Source: Polytrichum commune
Lineage: Eukaryota; Streptophyta; Polytrichopsida; Polytrichales; Polytrichaceae
Direction of reading: 5' to 3'
Length of the DNA: 64,000 nucleotides
Assembly (NCBI GenBank): GCA_950295325.1
Contig: OX485807.1
Coordinates: forward strand, 45,908,440 to 45,972,439
Made by a program: the position numbers and the translations under genes. Below are positions 36,837-48,125 of the stretch, piece after piece. The notes beneath the pieces were generated by a model. That model was not told where the DNA came from, did no database searches, and worked only from the letters and a program-made list of their open reading frames with translations. Each line of letters opens with the position of its first letter. The first letter of the stretch is position 1.

Positions 36837-39800
36837 TTACCATTCGGACGATGCCGGTTGACCCTCAGCAACACGTTCGACATGAGGGCTTGAGGACTCC
36901 GCAACTGCAACATCGACTTCCCTCCTTGGAGACTCTGGCACTCCAGTAATGTCAATGATCTCCAACGTAGAGTCCACAACACTGCCGGCTTGAGCGGCCG
37001 AGGACCCCGCGAATTGACCTCGTTCATCACGATGTTTAGGAGCTTCGAACGCTGTCCATCTCTTTCTCATTTTCTTTAATGCAGCGGCATGAAGAATATG
37101 TTTCACCTTCACTGCTTCACAAAACGCTGGTGTGGAGAGATAAGCGAACATCTTGTGATAGTCGTACGACTTGTACAAATGCGCAAGATTCAATCGCACG
37201 TTCTCGGGCACATCTACCAAGTATTTGTCCACAAATGGGGCAAAATGCACCTTGTCCTTCCCATCCGATTCCTTGCCCATGTCAGGTCTCCCAGCAAACA
37301 CCAGGTGAGGGTCATCAACAAAGTTGAGTTTCACTCTGTTGTACCCAGGCTTCCCATAATCCTCATCCTCGGAATCATCCGTCATGTAGTCAGCAAACGT
37401 CCCCCGAACCCGATGTGGAACTCGATCTCTCACCTTCACCCTCACGTCTAGTTCTACGCATCTTTCGGGCACATCGTCATCACTATCCAAGCATATGACT
37501 TCGGTTCGAATAACCTCCTCTGCTTCATTGGATGGTGCCGCTACAGTAGGCTCTTCTGCAACCACAACACCAGGTGAATCACGATTTGATCGCCCATGTC
37601 CTAGCACCTCGAGAACGGCAGCGGCAACGTCCTCAACAGGTGAGCTGACGTTCAAATCTGTGTTTGTCCCTTCAACATGCACAGCTTCAGACATGATTGC
37701 ATCCCGCGGAACATCCTCCACATCCGCTTGGCCAGATTCAACCTCGCGATAAAGACCAGAATGCTCCGTTGCCTCCGAAGACCGCGAGTGATCTCCAACT
37801 CTAGCAGGACGTAGAGATGACCTTCCCCTTCGAGGAGCTTTCATTTTCTTTCTTGCAGTCGGTTTCGATGCAGACCTTGCAGCAGGATTAGCTGACTGCG
37901 GACGCTCATCCTCCTCATATTCTTCCATAGGTTGAACATCTAGTTGTTCTTGACTTCGTCTAGATGTGTCAAACTGTGCAAACCCGCGGCCGGGTATAGA
38001 TGGGATCCCAGACGAGAAAGATCCCACAGGGTGATGGACACTGTGCTCGGCTTGTGGACGACCAACTTCCTCTAAGTTGGAAGCATCCTCTTGCCGCTCC
38101 TCCTCACCCTCACCCTCCCCCTCCCCCTCCCCCTCCCCCACGGCTGAACACCCGTGGGGAACCTGCTCCGGGGACATGGCCTCCAAAGAGGCCTCCGCCA
38201 TGGCTGACGCCTTGTAATTGAAGGCCTCCTCCTCCACCTCTGCCATGGCCTCCGCCAGTGCGTCGTCCATGACCACCTCTTCCTCTCCTTCCTCTTCCTC
38301 TTCCTCTTCGTCGGCCACTTCCTCTTCCTCCGCAGACTCCCCTAGGACAACAACTGGGTCATCTTCCTCCTCCACCTCTTCCTCCTCCTCTTCTACGTCC
38401 TCTTCATTTGTGTCATTCGCACGCTTTCTTCCAATCTCGCGCTCAATGATGGAATCCACATCGATACGCCCTTCTTCCTCTTCCAAATCCTGGGCAGCGA
38501 ATTTTCCTTCCTCATTCCACCTTTGTATGCTCCAGTCAACTGCGGCAATCATCTTCGTCTTCGCCACCTCTAGCATCTCTGCCGGCACAATATTCAACAC
38601 CTTCATACTCAATGCCTGCAAAAACCAAGGCATGAGATAAATAACTTCTCAATCAAATTAGTCTACATCCAAAAGCGAATAGAATTAAACCAATAGTCCC
38701 AACTATTTGTCAACCAACTAATTGTCAGGAAAGCTATCGAGAAGGTGGCTATCAACCAGGTGGATATAAAGCAGGTGGATGTCTAGGCCCACGGGTGTTC
38801 ACCCGTGGGCCTCCCAACCTGGTTTATGGTTAGGTTATCCAAAACACCATCCAAACCAACGATAATATTCAGAAATTCAAGAACCACTTAGGGGAAAAGA
38901 TGCTCATTACTTACATGTGCCACTATGTGCGCCTTATTGCCTCCACAAATATTGAGAAAAGAAGACCCCTCAAGACATGAAGGCTTGATGATATCTATGT
39001 AGGTCTGCATCCTCAACTCCCCCTTGAATAAACACTTGGCCTCCTCATTGGAATACGCCCTTTTCATTGAATAACGTTTATATCGCCCCGGGTCATGGAC
39101 GTCCAACATCTTCCGGCCTCCACAGAGCCGCACAACGACCTCCGAACTTGATTCGCCCCTATTGGGAAAAATGCAGTTTGTAACCCGAAGAGCATTTGAT
39201 TCGAAGAAGCAATCGCGAGATGCAATTTTCTCCTCTTTAGTGCCATGGTATAAGGCGTCACAAAATCTGGCGTTGCTCGGAAGGTGCGCCTTCAGCACAT
39301 TGTGAATGAAATGCCGATCCGGATATTCTGAAACCACAGTCCACAATTGGGGGGAGTTTAAAATGCCTGGGAAATCACGACGAAGACCTTGCAGAGTGGA
39401 ATCCATACACTCCTTCACACGCCCCCCAGTGTCTTTTCCCGCCTGGACTCCGGGGAGAAACCTTGTGTCCATGTACGCGTGCAGGACTGGTGCAAGCACT
39501 GTCCCACCACTGATCTTGTAGTTGTTGTCAATAGACAACACGACATGCTCGGGTGTAACCTCGGTATTATGTGTACCTAAAATGTTCCTCACTCCTTCTT
39601 TAAACCGGTCCGGAATAGGTACTCTCTTCCTTGTAGGGTTCATAGCGCCAAAAAGGTACTCCGCTCCAAGCAAGTCTACAAGTCGTTCTCGCTGGAGTTT
39701 ACCAAACTTATTCGCATACTTCCATACTCTCCAACAATCACGATCAATGGTCTCTTTCTGATCGACGTGAACAATGTACAATGGAGTCGGTTCTAGACAC

Positions 39801-42709
39801 TGTGCCATCGCGATATAAGTTTCATTCTTCTTTTTCCTGTTCATCGCCCAATCGCGTACAGTCTTCAAGGTATGTCGAGGGTGCTCCTCTCCATCTCTGG
39901 TGGTGAGGATTTGATTCGCTGCCATGTCGAGCTCCATCTCTGTCAAGCCCCGAAATTGTTTCAGGTCGTTCTTGACCACCTTCTTCGACTTAAATCCCTT
40001 TGTCTCTTTCATAAGAGCTTCGGTCTTCGGGTCTACATAGTCACCACTCTCGTAATCCTTGAATATCCGCTCCCACTTCCTCCATATGTCATCGCTCAAT
40101 ACATGCAAGACGTGCTCCATGATCAGGTTGGTCTCCTTCTCCACGCGGAACGTCCACATGACGCACGTAATAAATGCCTGTATCAAACACCGGCAATGTA
40201 TCACTCTCTATGAAAAAAACCTCCATGTATTTCTAGCAATCACCAACAACATGATAGTCGCCCACGGGTGAACACCCGTGGGAGTCACAGAAATGAGAAA
40301 TTCAAAAGTCACAGGTTTGAAAAATACCTTCCACTTCTTAAAAGCTTCCGTGTTGCTGGCCTTCTCGCGTACAGTTCGGTTAGGTTTTCCTCGCCTAATC
40401 CAGGTCTTCCTAGCATGCTGAATGCACTCCGTAAATGACGGAAAGTGCTTCCTGTACTCACTATCCAGGTTCAGAACACCAGAGAGGTGGAACAGAGGGT
40501 CGTCATCACCTTCAGGGGCCCAGACCACATTACAAGGCCATTTCGAGAAAAACCTCTTCACCTCATCTGTGCTGCTAGGGTCATTCACATACTCCAGACA
40601 GGCTGCTAACGTGTACTGTCCATTTACCACGTGGAACGATTTGTCCTTCACCTCCTCAAAATTGAATGGTTTAGTTCGCCTATCCGAAGGAACGATTGTC
40701 AAGAAGTTGGGATGAATCTTCGGAATGAAGGCATAGTTGAATAACCATGTCTTGATCTCCTTCAAATGCGCCTCGGATATGGGTCGGCAATTATACCCTA
40801 CATCTCCCCGCTCTATATTGTCAATATTGACATAGCCATTCACGCCTTCACCGAATATCCACACCCTTTGGTACTTATTCTTGAACAACTCCATATCCAT
40901 CAACCTGTCGCCAACCGATTTGTCTGGAGGCCCATGCATTGATCGCTTGGGAATCTTCTCGAGTTCAAGAAATGGACTATCCTCGGGCGTTTTCTTCTTG
41001 CCTCTCTTGGAAACAACATCCTGGCCGTCAGTGTTTTCGACAATCAGTGGTTGTCCTTCATCGGGTCTCATCTTCTTCCTAGACGAGGTGGCACGTACAT
41101 CAGCAAGATCCTTCCTCTTGCCATCGCGGATTTCCTTCTTCTTCAAAGATGCTTCCAACCTTGCCGCCTTTGCCTCCTCAACTATAACCTTCACTCGTGC
41201 TAGAGCAGACTTGTAGTCCTGCTCGATCATTACTGACCTCTCCTCCACGGACTTCGTGTGCACATTGGTCTCACAATATAGTATACAATAGGTGAGGAAA
41301 TCACCGTTCAATAAGCGGATGTTCTCTCCCTCATTGTTGAGCTCTTCATTCACATCCGCATATGAGAAAGTCTCCACGAGTGCTGCAACCTTGAAGTCCT
41401 TCTTCCATTCAGGCGACTTGCACATTATCAATACCCGGCTCCCATCCGCTTGAATGTCCAGTACATGTTTTGCCTTCATGTACTTACTCCATGTGGAATT
41501 GGGCCCAGTCCTCGTGTAAAGCGAGAGCACCGTTGTCTCTCCGAAACCACTATACTGCATGAACCATTGCAAATCTGGGCCCAAAACTTCAACATCGTAA
41601 TTCACCCGTCTGCCCACACCTCCCGATACTGCAGAAGACAATGCACATGTTAGTACTCAGCATAGCCCAATATTATCACGGATTCTATAACTCATATAAC
41701 ATTGACGTGCACATAGGTATTGTGGTTATACCTTTACGGGCTGTTTGCTTAGTTCTTGCCATCTCAATTCAAATGAGAGAACACTTCGACACCTCTATGT
41801 ACCTGAATGAAACACCAACTGTCTATCACATGTTTATGTCTAAAACCTTCAAATGCTTACAGAGACACACCAAATTTGTCTACATAGAAAATCAAAAAGA
41901 CATTTATCAAACAAAATCTCCCACCCAGGTGAGTGCAAAGGCTCACGGGTGAACACCCGTGGGCACTCCTAACCAGGTGAGGGCAAAGGCCCACGGGTGA
42001 ACACCCGTGGGCACTCCTAACCAGGTGAGGGCAAAGGCCCACGGGTGAACACCCGTGGGCACTCCTAACCAGGTGAGTGCAAAGGCCCACGGGTGAACAC
42101 CCGTGGGCACTTTCAACCAGATGAGGGGAGAGGCCCACGGGAGGGCTGATTTTTCACAAAGTTTAAGCTCGTCCACGTCCAAAAACATTGAATTGAAAGG
42201 CGAAAAAATCTCAACCCGTCCCGAAACCGGTAATATCTATACAAGTTAAGTCTCCCTCAAGTTGGTACAAAATTAGGAAAAAAGAACAGAAAAAAACGAG
42301 GATGTCGACATGTGACCACGGACATGTTAGGGACCTTGTGAAGAATCACCACTGCCCACGGGTGTTCACCCGTGGGACTCTCCACCTGGTGAGTGCAAAG
42401 GCCCACGGGTGTTCACCCGTGGGCCTCTCCACCTTGTGGGTGCAAAAGCCCACGGGTGAACACCCGTGGGCACATTCAACCGGATGGGGGGAGAGGCCCA
42501 CGGGTGTTCACCCGTGGGCCTCTCCACCTTGTGGGTGCAAAAGCCCACGGGTGTTCACCCGTGGGCCTCTCCACCTTGTGGGTGCAAAAGCCCACGGGTG
42601 TTCACCCGTGGGCACTTCAAATATCCACTTTCAGATAACCGCGTTCACACTAACAGAAAAACTGGGATTTATGTAATGGACACTCACCAGGGTTCTTTGG
42701 GGGGACCAT
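36837..42709 (-). CDS. Large acidic protein with ParB/DGQHR-like motif (25-kb element)
   Basis: Model: exon 1 42,709-42,688 (ATG GTC CCC..., donor CTG|GTGAGT), exon 2 41,628-40,328, exon 3 40,177-38,915, exon 4 38,615 to a TAA at 36,837; phases agree, giving about 1,454 residues. Around residue 345 the text FHVVNGQYTLAACLEY resembles the (D/N)GQHR..A signature of ParB/DGQHR-fold proteins, preceded by ISEAHLKEIKTWL. Across the exon 3/4 junction, GSSFLNICGG...ALSMKVLNIVPAEM is vaguely like a methyltransferase motif I; this is weak. Exon 4 is very acidic (long Glu/Asp runs), with EGEGEGEG from a CCCTCC repeat, a basic NLS-like patch (KPTARKKMKAPRRGR) and a conserved-looking helical end. A donor (ATG|GTAATA) overlaps the stop, so the end may differ. 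Probably nuclear DNA-binding; function unknown. Confidence 0.7.
38137..38160. repeat. Palindrome copy inside coding exon 4
   Basis: CCCCACGGCTG/CACCCGTGGGG arms with one mismatch. On the minus strand it is translated as PHGCSAVG directly before the EGEGEG run, so the repeat is part of the protein. Confidence 0.85.
38786..38813. repeat. Palindrome copy (intron 3)
   Basis: Arms extended to 13 bp (AGGCCCACGGGTG and complement) around TT. Lies in the middle of the 299-bp intron 38,914-38,616. Confidence 0.92.
40261..40282. repeat. Palindrome copy (intron 2)
   Basis: Perfect 10-bp arms around AA in the centre of the 150-bp intron 40,327-40,178. Confidence 0.92.
41941..42108. repeat. Tandem palindrome array 1 (intron 1), 48-bp period
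   Basis: Four palindromes start at 41,941, 41,989, 42,037 and 42,085, exactly 48 bp apart, all with AA at the centre, separated by the near-identical spacer ACTCCTAACCAGGTGAGGGC then AAAG. A half-copy (GGCCCACGGG) follows at 42,131. The array lies in the first intron of the large acidic-protein gene. Confidence 0.93.
42355..42613. repeat. Tandem palindrome array 2 (intron 1), 45-49-bp period
   Basis: Six palindromes start at 42,355, 42,400, 42,448, 42,494, 42,543 and 42,590, with centres TT, TT, AA, TT, TT, TT. Spacers are variants of CTCTCCACCTTGTGGGTGCA. The last copy ends about 75 bp from the splice donor of exon 1. Confidence 0.93.
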
Positions 42710-43720
42710 GTCAAAATTCTTTCAATACGAATGTGGTTTCCTGCACAAAACAAAACACAAGAGCATTTGTTTCAAACTATGCCTACATGTGCAATACATT
42801 CATACTCTCAAACATCTCAATAGGTAAATTCTGCCCTCACATTCTTCTTGCATTCTGGTCTCACATTTTTATGAACATAACCTCTTGTCATTCATCTTGC
42901 ATTCTGATTTGAGCATTTTTCTCACATTTCAATCAACTCTTCACACCCAAGCATCACACAACTCACATGCAAATCTCTAGTATTTCTGGGTTTGAAATTC
43001 TTCAAGCAATTCAAACCCTAGTGCACCAGAAATTTGAAATGCAAGCAAGAGGAAGAATGCAAGCAAGAGGAAGAATGCATGCAAGAGGAAGAATGCAAGC
43101 AAGAGGAAGAATGAAATTGAAAGAGAAAGCAAAAGAGTGAAAGAGAGTGCAAAACATTGAAAGAGTTCAGAAACTTACAAGTTTGTGGGTTCTCAATTCT
43201 TCATGATTGGAACTTCCCTCCACTTGCTTCAAGGTCGCCTTCCTCTTCTCCACATCTCACCTCTACCACATGCTGGATTGAGCAAGAAACAACTATGTTC
43301 ACCAAGAAACTATCACATATTCCAAGAAAATGCACACTGAATCTATTCCAGGGTTTTCTTGAGAAGAGAATCAAGACAAGGAGTACAATAATTGAATGAA
43401 GAGAAGAGAATGAAGAGAATGAAGAGAAGCAAAGCAAGTTCAGAATTGTGGGAGAAGTGTTTTGCAAGAGCATTCCAGAAAAGTGGAGAGTGGTGAAGGA
43501 AAGAAAGAAAGAATTGGGAGAGGAGAATGAGAGAGAGGGAGAGAGAGGGTGCGAAATGTTGTCATAATGACGAGCGGGTGGAAGTCGCATGACACATAAT
43601 GCCTCATTAGTACGAAGGGACATGATGGAGGAAATCTCGGGACGCGAAGAAATATGCGATTTGGCGGCTAAAGTACGTTTTGAGGAGGGATGGGCGGTAT
43701 GATGGTATTAGGACGTAGCG
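42710..43720 (-). promoter_or_regulatory. Probable 5' leader and promoter region of the large - strand gene
   Basis: Upstream of the putative ATG at 42,709 the minus strand is strongly pyrimidine-rich (runs of CTCTCTCCCTCTCTCTCATT around 43,550-43,520), typical of plant core promoters and leaders. It includes four copies of an 18-bp unit (43,039-43,110). A frame at 43,623-43,201 is read as composition, not a gene. No clear TATA box was fixed. Confidence 0.35.
43039..43110. repeat. 18-bp tandem repeat, four copies
   Basis: Unit ATGCAAGCAAGAGGAAGA repeated four times; the third copy has one change (ATGCATGC). Confidence 0.95.
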
Positions 43721-43724
43721 ATAA

Positions 43725-44250
43725 AAAATTATTGGTACTTTGTAAGGTTCGCCCTATTGGTATGATAATTATTAGTACTTAGTAAGATATCTAAGTATTA
43801 GTGAGATAATTATTAGTACTTAGTAAGATATCTAAGTATTAGTAAGACAATTATTAGTAATTAGTAAGATAACTGCGTATTAGTAAGATAATTATCAGTA
43901 CTTAGTAAGATAACTCATATTAGTAAGTTCATTATTAGTACTTATTAAGATAACTCATATTAGTATGATTGATATTATTTTTATTGTTAGTAAATTGTCA
44001 TATTCACTCTGTTGTTAATATTAGTAATATTAGTAATATTAGTAAAAATGATTTATAGTGATTAATAGTAATTACCAGTAATAGTAACTAATAGTAACTA
44101 ATAGTGACTAGTAGTGAATAATAGTGAATGCTAGTGCTTCATAGGTCATTATAGTCATTAATAATGTTTAATAGTGATTAATAATTATGAATTACTAATG
44201 GCTGACTAGTAGTGATTTATAGTAATAATAATAATCACTTTCAATCGATA
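43725..44250. repeat. AT-rich TTAGTA-type degenerate tandem repeat
   Basis: Repeats of ATTATTAGTACTTAGTAAGA with a period of about 32 bp up to about 43,950, then shorter ATTAGTAAT and TAGTGACTAATAG units. Low complexity, non-coding. It separates the - strand gene block from the nested elements in the centre of the 25-kb element. Confidence 0.85.
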
Positions 44251-45641
44251 AATGGTAATAGTATTGATAATGCTTAAAATAGGTTCATATTATAACATAG
44301 ATTCCATACTTTAACATTCTACTCTGTAACATAGATTCCTATTATAACATACCAAAGTCAATTGCACATTCTCATAATATGCGTGTAAGATGCTCAATCG
44401 CGCTTGACATCAAGCATAGCTATGATTTCCAATTCCTTATTGATGAAGTCGTGAGCATCCATAATAGGCCCACTTTCACCATAGCCCATGAACTCAAGTT
44501 CGATTGTTCTCTTGTTTTCTCTTGGACTATGAACCATTAAAGTTCCAAGAATTCAAAATTTTAAATATAACATATATTATGGCAACGAAAATAATGGCAT
44601 GACATAAGAAGCGGCCATGGATACTTATAAAGCATCAAAGTTGCTGGCCATTAGAAATCATCACACATAATACTTGCCGCGCATAATGGGTACATGCCCA
44701 CCTCCCATACCCAATAAACCCTACTGGATAGGTAAATACTACTAGGAATGAACATAAATCGTTTAACATAAAAAAAAAATTTAGGCAATTTTAGCATAAA
44801 TCTCTTTGTGGCTTTGCCCTCACCCCCATGCATTGAGAATCACTTCATAACTTGGTTTTAAAGTCATTCTCCTAGCGTTTATTCTTGTAATTGTATCTTA
44901 AGTTATATTATTACTAGATTCATTATGTGCTCTTCATTGGCTAAGATTTTTGACGTTCATAGTCGACATCTAATATGAACACACATGCTTGCGATAACAC
45001 AAATTCAAGAATGACCTTCTCAAAGGCACTAGAGTTATCATTTATCCCACTCAAATTTTTGGGTGGGGGTTGGTTGTTTTGCATGCAACACATATGGACT
45101 TAGCCAAAATTAGCGGTCAACTAAAGAGAAAGGACTTTGGAAACTAACATATTGAAGTACAAGGTGATATGCAAGGCCGCGGGAGACATCGGAATCGAAA
45201 TCATATTGAGAGGATGACAAAGGAGGTGGCCAACGAGTGGGCCACATCAAGCACCACATGAATCTCGAGCAATATTAAGATTGCATCTCCATAACCATAC
45301 CTCATCGATTAAAGGGAATTCTAAATGATGGCATAAGATTTACGGAAATGAGAACTTGAATAGGAAATGGGTCAAACACTTCAATGAATGAATTCATGTA
45401 AATCATGTGTACTCTATGAATTGAATGGTTTGTGGAATCTCGTAAAGATACTTTAGCGAGGAGTAGGTTAGGAATACATAAAGTCTTGAGACTCTTTCAA
45501 ATTGAAATATTGAAATATAATTGAATAGAGGAAGAATAATACGTAGGTCATTCAATCCATGAAAGAGATAAAAATAACTCCATAAGTTATTAGAGATGAG
45601 AATGATTTACATGCATGAACACTTAGCTTTGACATTAATGT
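44251..45641. other. No gene seen
   Basis: AT-rich sequence with only short frames, none with recognisable motifs. Confidence 0.4.
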
Positions 45642-45649
45642 CTTAGGGA

Positions 45650-46975
45650 CTCGGGGGGGGGGGGGCACTGGCGAAAAACGTAGGAACTACGTGCGATAAA
45701 ATATAGGGTCTTGTATAAAAATTTGGCGTAAAATTTGTAAAATTATTAGATGTAGTATAGGGTGCTTTGGGATTGTGAAACATGATTATATGTAATATAG
45801 CATTTGACAAAACATGATTAAATTACCTAAGTGGTACATATAAAATAGCATGGACAAAAAGCGATAGTTTCAAAAATTAAATACTTTGCCACCAAAATAT
45901 GGCATGTTCTATATAGGAAGGGTTCAAAAGATAAGGGTGAAGGTTGGTACTAAGTGGGGCAATTGTTGGCAACCCATTGACTTGATGAAACGTGCAGTCC
46001 AGAACGGAAATAGAGAGACGCTCTTCCCAACTACTATGGCTTACCTCCGTTGGTTAAAAAAACAGCTGGGTCTCAACAAATATAAGTATGTTGAGAGTGA
46101 TTGTGTGTGGGTTGATGTGGATGCTATTCTCTCAACAGTGTCTCTAGTAACAATGAATCAACTAGCAAAATCTACACCTTAGATGAGGTAGATGCAAACT
46201 CATTGAGTGAGTTCATTTCAAATAAAAAATAAAACCTGCTAAATTTGTACTATCTCACACATGTGGAGATATAATTTGGAGAAAGGGCTGAATGATCATT
46301 AGTATACCTTGAAATCTGTAGTAGCCATTTTAGTTCGATTACCCTCATATCTCCCACATGTGTAAATGGTAGCCTAGCTAGTTTAGGTGGATTTTGCTTG
46401 CATGGCGTGGGATTTTCTACCAATGTGTAGGATTGGAAGATCAAGGCATCAATTGTAGGGCTTCTGCAAACCTTGTAAATGTGACTTTGAGACACATGTG
46501 GCTGGCCTGTTCCCTAAGACCTCAAGGTTTCTAACTGTGTTATCCAACACAACTTTCATTCGTTGGCTCGTGTTGCTTAATGACATGTAATTGCAATCTT
46601 TTGTTGTTATTGTTTAGTGTTTTGCTTTGCCCGGACTTCAGTGTGACCCTGAACCCTAAACCCTAGTAAATGTTTGTTTCTCTTACTTTGTACACGTGCT
46701 TCTAACGAGAATTCTACTATATCATACACTTTAAGGAATGGGGGCAATCAGGGGGGAAAAATTGCATATAAGTAATATAGGGTACCATAAAATCAACCAT
46801 CGAAGAATTTATAATTACCAATAGGGTGCAAATAATCACAACAATTTACCATTATTTCAAAAATTAGCATCCCTTATAATCCTTTCTCATAGGTAAATAG
46901 CCCCCATTTTAATAGGTCATTATCGCAGGTGTATGCAAAATATACAAGGGAATCCCCCCCCCCCCCCCCCCCGAG
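45650..46975. mobile_element. hAT-like element with poly-G/poly-C ends, 1.3-kb member
   Basis: Begins CTCGGGGGG and ends CCCCCCCGAG, flanked by a perfect 8-bp duplication CTTAGGGA (45,642-45,649 and 46,976-46,983). Same terminal signature as the 335-349-bp MITEs at 22.3 and 53.5 kb but four times longer. Contains a 98-codon + strand frame (45,886-46,182) with no known domain (KYGMFYIGRVQKIRVKVGTK) that could be a residual or captured coding piece. No hAT transposase is visible. Nested inside the 25-kb element, so it inserted later. Confidence 0.85.
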
Positions 46976-47633
46976 CTTAGGGAACATCAACTTGAATTCT
47001 AAAGGCACTGACTCACTTAAGAATTATTGGACAAGGATATCATATTGAGATTGGAAATTAGTAAACATATGATCACAGATCCTCAACATAGTTCACATGC
47101 CAACCCATACCCCATTGTATGCCAGACTATCTCTTCATATGTGAACGCTACATGAGGTATAACTTAGAGCCATGTCATGATGATGGATGAGTTCATCCAT
47201 TGACCTTCTCATGTTAGCAACTTGTGATGCAACATTGTCATGGATGATTGCTATATTGTCTACTGTGATATAGTGATAACGTACATGTTCATATTCAACG
47301 GTTTTGTTAATTCCCACTACATTCCCAAGGGTAAGATGCTTAAGCTCACTATTGGCAAGTGTCATGTGTTTCATTTTAATATTTAAGAGGAATACATCCT
47401 TAAGCATACTAATGGCATGTCATGTCAAGATTTTAATAAGTGCACTCAAACACCCAGTGTCCTGTGACGACACTTACGGTGTTGTTGTTAATCTGCAATA
47501 TAACATAGCATACCCTTCAAAATAGGGGTTTCCATTACTGTGGGTTTTTCATCTGTATATTTGGATGAAAATCCAATGTAAGGCAAGGAAAGTACAATAA
47601 TATTACAGTGGGCCACACTAAAAATGAACAACA

Positions 47634-48125
47634 GAACTTAGAATAATATAAGGTTTCAAAAATGGCAATGGACATCTTTAAAGTACTATAGGGTATGGAA
47701 GAATATGTAATTTGGAATTATATGAAATGCAAGGCTTTTTCTATTAACCCAAGGTTGAAAATGCTAATGAAATAAATAACCCTAAACCCTAAACCCTAAA
47801 CCCTAAACCCATTAGTGTGGTAGTCCACTTAGTGTCGGACCTTACTAGTTGCTCGCCATCTATTTGTGTCCTACTCATATGCAATTAGGAGTCTAGTAAC
47901 AACTAATTCTCTTTTATCGCGCATCCATGTGCAAACAACCACTATTTTATATGGGGTTATTACTTTCAATTTTTTTCTTCACATGCTATGATTATGTAGT
48001 TTTCTTAGTCGGGTTAGTAGAAAAGGGCCTTGCATTAATTACAAATCCAAATAATCGATTTGTTCCATACCCTATAGTACTTTAATGATGCCCAGTGTCA
48101 TTTTTGACACCCCTTATTATATTTG
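47634..48125. mobile_element. Inverted pair of decayed poly-G-family fragments
   Basis: Both 47,634-47,760 (reverse) and about 47,929-48,125 (forward) match the interior of the 335-bp hAT-like MITE (CATACCCTATAGTACTTTAA and neighbours). They face each other around an interstitial telomere-type repeat. Ends are lost. Confidence 0.65.
47778..47810. repeat. Interstitial telomere-type (CCCTAAA)n
   Basis: About four perfect copies of the plant telomere unit CCCTAAA. A shorter run is at 51,704-51,727. Both adjoin poly-G-family fragments, so they belong to that repeat family and do not mark a chromosome end. Confidence 0.9.

Noticed and set aside
38000-38640. Serine- and proline-rich + strand frames (SSSSSS, PPPPPPPP)
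   Set aside because: Antisense of the acidic and EGEG-coding repeats of exon 4 on the minus strand.
41941-42613. CRISPR array
   Set aside because: The repeats are regularly spaced palindromes, but spacers are near-identical, the setting is a plant intron, and no cas genes exist.
41857-42676. Frames repeating HGCSPVGL or TGVHPWA
   Set aside because: Translations of the palindrome arrays in an intron; the residues come from the repeat DNA and not from a gene.
43201-43623. 140-codon minus-strand frame upstream of the large gene
   Set aside because: Pyrimidine-rich leader-like DNA read as Ser/Phe/Leu; no domain.
47778-47810. Telomere or chromosome end
   Set aside because: Only about four CCCTAAA units, located within repeat DNA and repeated near 51.7 kb in the same repeat family.
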